A stretch of 64,000 bases of DNA from Hyphomonadaceae bacterium UBA5336 (lineage in GTDB: Bacteria > Pseudomonadota > Alphaproteobacteria > Caulobacterales > Hyphomonadaceae): contig DHQO01000032.1 in assembly GCA_002408125.1 (NCBI GenBank), forward strand, positions 52,155-116,154, read 5' to 3'. Shown in pieces: positions 59,226-64,000 of the stretch. The notes beneath the pieces are model-generated. The model was not told the origin of the DNA and did not search any database. It saw nothing but the letters and a program-made list of their open reading frames with translations. How positions within the stretch are numbered: position 1 is the first letter of the stretch; every line of letters starts with the position of its first letter. The translations under genes and the position numbers were made by a program.

Positions 59226-62047
59226 CAGGGCGGCCCCCCGTCCTGAAGGCTCGGCAGGGTATCGATGTCGATATCCTCCGTGCTCTCATCCTCGTCCTCG
59301 CCGAGGCGTTCGAGAAGCGCCGGAATGTGCACCTGATCGGACTTGTAGTTCCCGGTCAGCACATACATCACAAGGTTCACGCCGAACCGGTAAGCCATTT
59401 CACGCTGCTGGTCGCCGCCATCAACGGAATACATCGAACGGGCATTCTCATCGATCGCCCAGGCACCGACCCAGTCGGCATCGCCGATGAACAGGCGCGA
59501 GACGCCGTCGCCGGTGATGCGGCCCTCCTCGCCGGCGGTCTCGATCCAGAGCGGGCGGCGGTCATAGCGGCCCGGGAACCCATCGATCAGATAGAAGCTG
59601 CGGGTCAGCACATGCTCGTCCGGTACGGGGCCGAGCGGCGGGGCATCGAGCCCGGCGAGCAGGCCGGAAAGGTCTTCCAGCTCGTCGCCCTCGCCCGGCG
59701 CGCCGCCCTGGCGGGTATCGATCACCAGCGCGCCGCCGCCGAGCATATAGCGGTTCAGCGCGGCCACGGCGGTATCGCTGAGCGGGGCGGCATTGTCGGG
59801 CACCGAATAGTAGATGAGGGGGTAAAGCTCCAGCGCATCGCGCTCCGGATCCAAAGCATGCGGGCGCACCGGCTCGACCGAAGAGCGCAACCAGAGAATG
59901 CGCGAGAGGCCGATCAGCCCAGCCTCGGTGCGCCGGTCGAGTGCGGCATCGCCGGTCTGGATGTAACCGAGCCGCATGTTGATCGCCGCTGCCTCGGCCT
60001 TGCTGAGGTTCTCCTCGCCATGGGCACGCAGCATCTGCGCCTCGGCGGGCGGCTGGGGCGCGATCATGGCAATCGCGATCAGGATCGGCAGCGCGGCCGC
60101 CGCCTTGCGAAACTGCGGCATCCGGCCCGACAGCATCAGCGCCACGAGAAGATCGATGGCCAGGAGGCTCAGCGCGCCTGTCAGCAACAGGCCCGTCAGG
60201 TCCAGTCGCCGCGCCTCGGCATCGCCGAGCAGGCGCGTTCCCGCCGGCCAGGCGGAAATCTCAGAGAGCCGCGCCCCGGCAGCGGCATTGATCGCGCGCG
60301 TGCCGGACGGGCCGCGATAGAAGCCCGGCGGATGGGTCGGCCCCGGCTGGACCGTCGCAAACTCCTCGGCCACGAGCGGCTCGGCTGTGCTGCCCGGCGA
60401 TTGCAGGCGGCCATAACCGTCGAGCACCAGCTGCGGCACGAAACTGCCCTCGCCATCCTCGGCCACCTCGCCGCGCCCGGCGGCGATGGCCCGGCGCAGC
60501 ATCTGCGCATAGGTCGCCGAGAATGGCAGGTCCGACCAGTCCGGCCCGGCGGTGACGTGGAACAGGATCACCGTGCCCTGCCCGCGCCCGGCCGCCGTGA
60601 CAACGGGCGACCCATCGGTCAGCCGCGCCCAGGTGTGCGACTGCAGGTCGGCAGCCGGCTGGGCCAGCACCTGCTGGCGCACCAGCGCATCGTCGGGCAC
60701 CGGCAGCCCGGCAAAGGGCGAGTTTTCAGAGAAAGGCGCAATCGCCTGCGGATCGTCCCAGGCAAGCGCCCCGCCAAGGGCCCGCGAGGTGCGCCGCAGC
60801 GGCACGGGCAAGAGGGAGTCGTTCTGCGCAGCCAGACGCGGACCGGCAAAGCGGATCAGCGCGCCGCCCTCCTCAATCCACGTCACCAGGGGCTCCATCT
60901 CGGTCGCCGGCACGGTGCCGACATCAGTGAGAATGATGGCATCGGGCCTTTGCTGGATGAGATCGGCGAGGTCGCCCTCCAGCAGGGTCGCGAAGGGCTC
61001 CAGCGCGCGGCGGACATAGTGGATGTCGGACAAGAGCGGCTGGGCCGCCGCGCCGGTCGAGACGATGCCGACCCGGCGGGTACGATCCGCGCTGTCCCAG
61101 AGCCAGGTCGTGCCGGCGCCCTGCAGGCCGGCCACGGAAAAGCGCGAGACCCGCGAGAGCGCCCCGCCCGGCAGGTCGAAGCGCGCCGTGGTTTCGGTCT
61201 CTCCGGCCTCGAACAGCACATCTGCCGTGGCCAGCGCCGAGCCGTCCACCGTGTGGGCCGAGGCGGCGATTTCCAGCGGCTCGGCACCGTCCAGGCGGGC
61301 GAGAGTCAGGCTGACGCCGGTGCCATCGGAGGCCAGCGAGGTGAGCGCCAGCGCCCCGCGCGGCGGCGCGACATAGGCATCCAGCGGCGCGAGGCGGGCC
61401 AGCGCCTCGATGAAGGCGCCATCGGTGCCGTCGGTCAGGCCATGGGTGGCGTAGAAGATGCGCGAGGGCCTGAGGCCGGAGGCTTCCAGCCGCTCCAACG
61501 CATCGGCGCGGTCGACGGCCCAGCTCGCCGGCTCCAGCGTGTCGAGCGTGCGCTCGGCTTCCTGGCGCGAGCGGCGGCGGGCCGGATCGGTCAGCGGGCG
61601 CACACGCGGCGCGGTGAGCAGGAGGTGCACAGGGGTATCGCGGCCCGAGCCATCCACGACGGCCTCGGCAGCGTTGAGAATATCGCTCCAGCGCGCGGCA
61701 GACGCCCAGCCATCATCGACCACGACGAGCAGCGGCCCGGTCTCGGCCGTCTCTGCCGGGCCGGCGGGCGCATAGACCGGCTGGGCGAGGCCGACAATCG
61801 CCGCCACCGCCGCCAGAAGGCGCATCAGCAGGACCCACCAGGGCGTGCGGTCGGGGGTTTCCTCACGCGGGGTGACATCGTCGAGCAGGCGCAGGCTCGG
61901 CAGGTCCTCATTGCGCGGGGCCGGCGGGGTGGCGCGCAGCACGAACCAGATGATCGGAATCGCGATCAGCGCAGCAAGCGCCAATGGCGCGCCGAACACC
62001 ACCGGGCCGAGGCTGAGCGGGCTCGTCACCTGTGCCAGAAGGCTCAA
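59225..62047 (-). CDS. BatA-like/DUF4159 membrane protein
   Basis: A 940-aa protein. N-terminal BatA-type segment (FGAPLALAALIAIPIIWFVLRATPPAP) and a second TM helix, then a VWA-like domain whose metal site is degenerate (LLVVVDDGWASA instead of DxSxS). A GATase-like region follows (DAIILTDVGTVPATEMEPLVTWIEEGGALIRFAG). After TM helices near residue 640-670 a DUF4159 domain starts (GYIQTGDAALDRRTEAGLIGLSRILWLRSS). Translationally coupled to both neighbours. Typical of alphaproteobacterial MoxR-DUF58-DUF4159 operons. Confidence 0.85.
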   Translation of the reverse strand: MSLLAQVTSPLSLGPVVFGAPLALAALIAIPIIWFVLRATPPAPRNEDLPSLRLLDDVTPREETPDRTPWWVLLMRLLAAVAAIVGLAQPVYAPAGPAETAETGPLLVVVDDGWASAARWSDILNAAEAVVDGSGRDTPVHLLLTAPRVRPLTDPARRRSRQEAERTLDTLEPASWAVDRADALERLEASGLRPSRIFYATHGLTDGTDGAFIEALARLAPLDAYVAPPRGALALTSLASDGTGVSLTLARLDGAEPLEIAASAHTVDGSALATADVLFEAGETETTARFDLPGGALSRVSRFSVAGLQGAGTTWLWDSADRTRRVGIVSTGAAAQPLLSDIHYVRRALEPFATLLEGDLADLIQQRPDAIILTDVGTVPATEMEPLVTWIEEGGALIRFAGPRLAAQNDSLLPVPLRRTSRALGGALAWDDPQAIAPFSENSPFAGLPVPDDALVRQQVLAQPAADLQSHTWARLTDGSPVVTAAGRGQGTVILFHVTAGPDWSDLPFSATYAQMLRRAIAAGRGEVAEDGEGSFVPQLVLDGYGRLQSPGSTAEPLVAEEFATVQPGPTHPPGFYRGPSGTRAINAAAGARLSEISAWPAGTRLLGDAEARRLDLTGLLLTGALSLLAIDLLVALMLSGRMPQFRKAAAALPILIAIAMIAPQPPAEAQMLRAHGEENLSKAEAAAINMRLGYIQTGDAALDRRTEAGLIGLSRILWLRSSVEPVRPHALDPERDALELYPLIYYSVPDNAAPLSDTAVAALNRYMLGGGALVIDTRQGGAPGEGDELEDLSGLLAGLDAPPLGPVPDEHVLTRSFYLIDGFPGRYDRRPLWIETAGEEGRITGDGVSRLFIGDADWVGAWAIDENARSMYSVDGGDQQREMAYRFGVNLVMYVLTGNYKSDQVHIPALLERLGEDEDESTEDIDIDTLPSLQDGGPP

Positions 62048-62910
62048 ACCTTGCCTCCGAAGCTTTCCAGCGCCTTTTTCAGCGCGGCGGCACCGGCCAG
62101 CGAGACGGCATTGGTGTCATGTATGACAAGCCGCCAGCCGAGACGCTTGGCAAGGCCGTCGAGGGCCTCGCGATTGGCCTCAAATTTCTCGCGATAGGTC
62201 TCGCGCATGGACTGGGCACGGCCGAAAATCCGGGCGATGGCCTCGCCAGGACGGCGCAGGCGCACGCGGCCGCGGAAGGGAAACTCCACCTCCACTGGAT
62301 CGGAGATCGCCAGCAGGATGCCTTCCCGGCAGGTCTCCGCCAGCGGCGCCAGGCGCTTTTCCCAGACTTCGGCGGGATCGTAGAAATCGCTCGCGACAAT
62401 GGCGAAGGCCGAAGCGCGCGGCGGGGGCGGAAACTCGCCGGACTGGTCGGTGGCGAGGTCTTCAAGCAGCCGGTCCACGGCACGCTTGCCGAAGCTCGGC
62501 GTGCGGCCCGAGCCGAGCACGCCGATCCGGTCGCCATCGCGCGAAAGCAGGATGCCCAGCGCCAGCATCAGGACGCGCGCCTCATCTGCCTTGGTGCGCC
62601 GGTCGGTGCCGCCGCGCCAGTCGAAACCGGGATGCGGATCGCACCAGAAGAGGGCCGTGCGCGAGGTCTCCAGCTCGGTCTCGCGGACATAGAGATCGTC
62701 GCCGCGCGCCGAACGCCGCCAGTCGACACGCTGGGCATCGTCCTCCCTGGCATAGTGGCGGTATTGCCAGAAATGCTCGCCGGTCCCCGCCTTGCGCCGC
62801 CCCGCCGATCCCACATGCGGGGCCTCCGACGCCGTTGACTTGAAGGTCAGCGCCGGCAGCGAGGAGGCAATGATCTCCGCCTCGGAGCGAAGGGCGGCGA
62901 GGTCAGTCAT
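62044..62910 (-). CDS. DUF58 domain protein
   Basis: A 288-aa soluble protein. The DUF58 core is seen in FWQYRHYAREDDAQRVDWRRSARGDDLYVRETELET (the RxDWRxSAR motif of the family), followed by a VWA-like fold without a clear metal site. Partner of the MoxR ATPase. Its stop overlaps the next gene's ATG (ATGA), and its own ATG overlaps the preceding gene's stop. Confidence 0.92.
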   Translation of the reverse strand: MTDLAALRSEAEIIASSLPALTFKSTASEAPHVGSAGRRKAGTGEHFWQYRHYAREDDAQRVDWRRSARGDDLYVRETELETSRTALFWCDPHPGFDWRGGTDRRTKADEARVLMLALGILLSRDGDRIGVLGSGRTPSFGKRAVDRLLEDLATDQSGEFPPPPRASAFAIVASDFYDPAEVWEKRLAPLAETCREGILLAISDPVEVEFPFRGRVRLRRPGEAIARIFGRAQSMRETYREKFEANREALDGLAKRLGWRLVIHDTNAVSLAGAAALKKALESFGGKV

Positions 62911-63521
62911 TCCTCCGGCGCCTCCTGCGGGCAGGTGGTGGCGTAGTGCTCCATCAGGACGGGCGGCGGGGTCTGGGCGTTCATTTCCTCGCCCATGCGC
63001 GCCTGGAAGACGATGTCTTCCTCGATCGCACCGAGAATATCGCCCTCGCGCACATAGGTGTCGAAGTCCGGCTGGACGGCTTCTTCCGGCTGACTGTGCT
63101 CAAGCGAATCGATATAGGCGCCGACTTCCATCACCTGCTGGTTCATCGGCCCATTGCAGATCGGACCCGGCTCACCGGCCAGCTCGCAATTGCGCGTGAC
63201 GACGGCGCGGAACCACAGCTCCATCATCTGGTGCGTCACCCGCCATTCCACCGTGCAGTCCGGCGCGGCGGCGCCCTCTTCCTGGGCAAGGGCGGGGGTT
63301 GCCAGAGTGAAGCATGCAAGAGCGCACGCCAGCCAAAGCCCGATTCGCCGCGGCTTGACCGCGGGGTCCAGCTCTGAACCAGGCCGCATTCTGTACGGCT
63401 TGAATTCGGCACGGCCTTCAGGCTTGCCCCATCCCTCGCCGCCTCTCCCGCCGCAAACGCGGGAGATGGGCCCCGCGGTCAAGCCGCGGGGAATCGTGAA
63501 TGAGAGCAGTTTCATGAGCAT
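62907..63521 (-). CDS. Secreted Cys-containing protein with an in-frame palindromic element in its signal region
   Basis: A 204-aa reading frame in the MoxR operon, starting at ATG 63521 (1-nt overlap with the moxR stop). Codons 1-8 (MLMKLLSF) and codons ~61-80 (GLWLACALACFTLATPALAQ) together look like one signal peptide, split by a 156-bp REPIN-like element (52 codons) encoding the intervening Gly/Arg/Pro-rich residues. The mature part (CTVEWRVTHQMMELWFRAVVTRNCELAGEPGPICNGPMNQQ) is not recognised. The element also offers ATG 63389, giving a 160-aa product with a longer but intact signal (MRPGSELDPAVKPRRIGLWLACALA). Which start is used is unknown. Confidence 0.7.
   Translation of the reverse strand: MLMKLLSFTIPRGLTAGPISRVCGGRGGEGWGKPEGRAEFKPYRMRPGSELDPAVKPRRIGLWLACALACFTLATPALAQEEGAAAPDCTVEWRVTHQMMELWFRAVVTRNCELAGEPGPICNGPMNQQVMEVGAYIDSLEHSQPEEAVQPDFDTYVREGDILGAIEEDIVFQARMGEEMNAQTPPPVLMEHYATTCPQEAPEE
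63341..63496. repeat. REPIN-like palindromic element, in-frame genic copy (156 bp)
   Basis: Terminal inverted repeats 63341-63369 and 63468-63496 (29 nt) match at 27 of 29 positions; each arm holds a hairpin CCGCGG-CTTGA-CCGCGG, and each outer end carries a GANTC site (GATTC left, GAATC right). The length is exactly 52 codons. The arms match those at 29806-29901. Located inside the signal-peptide part of the secreted-protein gene. Confidence 0.75.
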
Positions 63522-64000
63522 CAGGCCGCCTTCCGTGCGAGGTCGTTGATCAGCGCCGTCAGCGTCGGCGCCTTTCCGGTGGGATCGTAGCGCATGGCCA
63601 TGCGGTGGCCGAGCGCGGGTTCTGCCAGCGCCTCGATATCCTCAAGGCTCGGCGCGAGGCGCCCGCGCAACAGGGCGCGCGCCCGGGCGGCCAGCATCAG
63701 CGCCTGGCCGGCCCGCGGGCTTGGGCCCCAGTCAACCAGGCTCTTCACGCGCTCGTCGCTGGTCTGTTCCGGCCGCGCCTCGCGCACCAGTTTCAGGATC
63801 ACGTCGAGCAGTTTCTCGCCGACCGGCATCTTGCGCACCAGCGCCTGCAGCGCGATCAGGCGCTGGGCATCGAGGGCGGGCTGGACCTCGTCTTCCTCGC
63901 CGCTGGTGGTGGAGACCAGGATCTGGCGCTCCACGTCGAGGTCGGGATAGGTCACGTCGATCTTGAGCAGGAACCGGTCGAGCTGGGCCTCGGGCAGCGG
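63521..64000 (-). CDS. MoxR-family AAA+ ATPase (C-terminal part, cut by window end)
   Basis: Only the last ~160 residues are in the window; the gene continues past 64000. The visible sequence begins LPEAQLDRFLLKIDVTYPDLDVERQIL, the sensor-1/arginine-finger region of MoxR proteins (EAQLDRFLxKI), and continues with the lid domain (VREARPEQTSDERVKSLVDWGPSPRAGQALMLAARARALLRGR, ending LARKAA). MoxR ATPases act as chaperones for the VWA/DUF58 proteins encoded next. First visible gene of the leftward operon. Confidence 0.93.
   Translation of the reverse strand, partial: PLPEAQLDRFLLKIDVTYPDLDVERQILVSTTSGEEDEVQPALDAQRLIALQALVRKMPVGEKLLDVILKLVREARPEQTSDERVKSLVDWGPSPRAGQALMLAARARALLRGRLAPSLEDIEALAEPALGHRMAMRYDPTGKAPTLTALINDLARKAA

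Noticed and set aside
59327..62197. 956-codon plus-strand frame
   Set aside because: Antisense of the BatA/DUF4159 gene; Arg/Gln/His-rich with no domain.
1..64000. tRNA, rRNA, CRISPR arrays, integrases or transposases
   Set aside because: No cloverleaf-like intergenic sequence, no regularly spaced repeats and no transposase or integrase motif were found by reading; the repeats present are short palindromic elements.

Overview
The window looks like an ordinary chromosomal segment from a GC-rich (low-60s % by eye) dimorphic-type alphaproteobacterium, most likely of the Caulobacterales/Maricaulales/Hyphomonadaceae group. The evidence is a CcrM-type GANTC methyltransferase; a DivL kinase with tyrosine in place of the phospho-accepting histidine; CtrA boxes (TTAA-N7-TTAAC type) upstream of both; a GTTC-N7-GTTC LexA box; an Fo ATP synthase operon separate from F1; and a CC0125/CC1285-type lipoprotein. 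Genes are tightly packed. I see no rRNA, tRNA, CRISPR array, prophage or transposase gene.

Layout. 0.1-6.6 kb: ABC-F ATPase, PAN-domain secreted protein, MscS channel, release factor 3, PstS-like lipoprotein with a Pho box. 6.8-11.5 kb: ornithine decarboxylase, glutamate racemase, a phasin-like/HhH protein, and the aguA-aguB agmatine-to-putrescine pair, giving two putrescine routes within 5 kb. 11.7-16.8 kb: Oar-like TonB-dependent receptor and a GT39-type membrane glycosyltransferase. 16.8-20.0 kb: MaoC hydratase, HAD phosphatase, LexA-boxed radical SAM protein, small lipoprotein. 20.1-29.8 kb: a chromosome-maintenance block, ccrM, mutY, DUF721/DciA, DsbA-like thioredoxin, smc, then atpI-atpB-atpE-atpB'-atpF. 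30-38.4 kb: a small membrane protein, an acyltransferase, and the glycine-cleavage operon gcvT-gcvH-gcvPA-(alpha/beta hydrolase)-gcvPB behind a tandem glycine riboswitch. 38.4-48.9 kb: argS, ispH, M15 peptidase, DUF1761, divL, DUF937, DUF900 hydrolase, LRAT-like protein. 48.9-56.7 kb: Baeyer-Villiger-type monooxygenase, sugar dehydrogenase, a DUF433/DUF5615 toxin-antitoxin pair, recR, two acyl-CoA dehydrogenases, TauE transporter. 56.7-57.2 kb: remnants of a brnTA module and a 255-bp inverted-repeat element. 57.2-64 kb: MoxR-(secreted protein)-DUF58-BatA/DUF4159-VWA operon, cut by the window end.

Most striking points. (1) Two cell-cycle genes, divL and ccrM, both carry CtrA boxes and GANTC sites, which suggests a CtrA-DivL-CcrM circuit. 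(2) A family of REPIN-like palindromic elements ends in GANTC sites. One copy, exactly 156 bp (52 codons), sits in frame inside the signal-peptide region of a gene in the MoxR operon. (3) A second, unrelated 255-bp inverted-repeat element supplies the stop codon of a truncated BrnA-like antitoxin. (4) mutY has no canonical start codon that keeps its catalytic Glu; an ATA with a well-placed Shine-Dalgarno is the best candidate.
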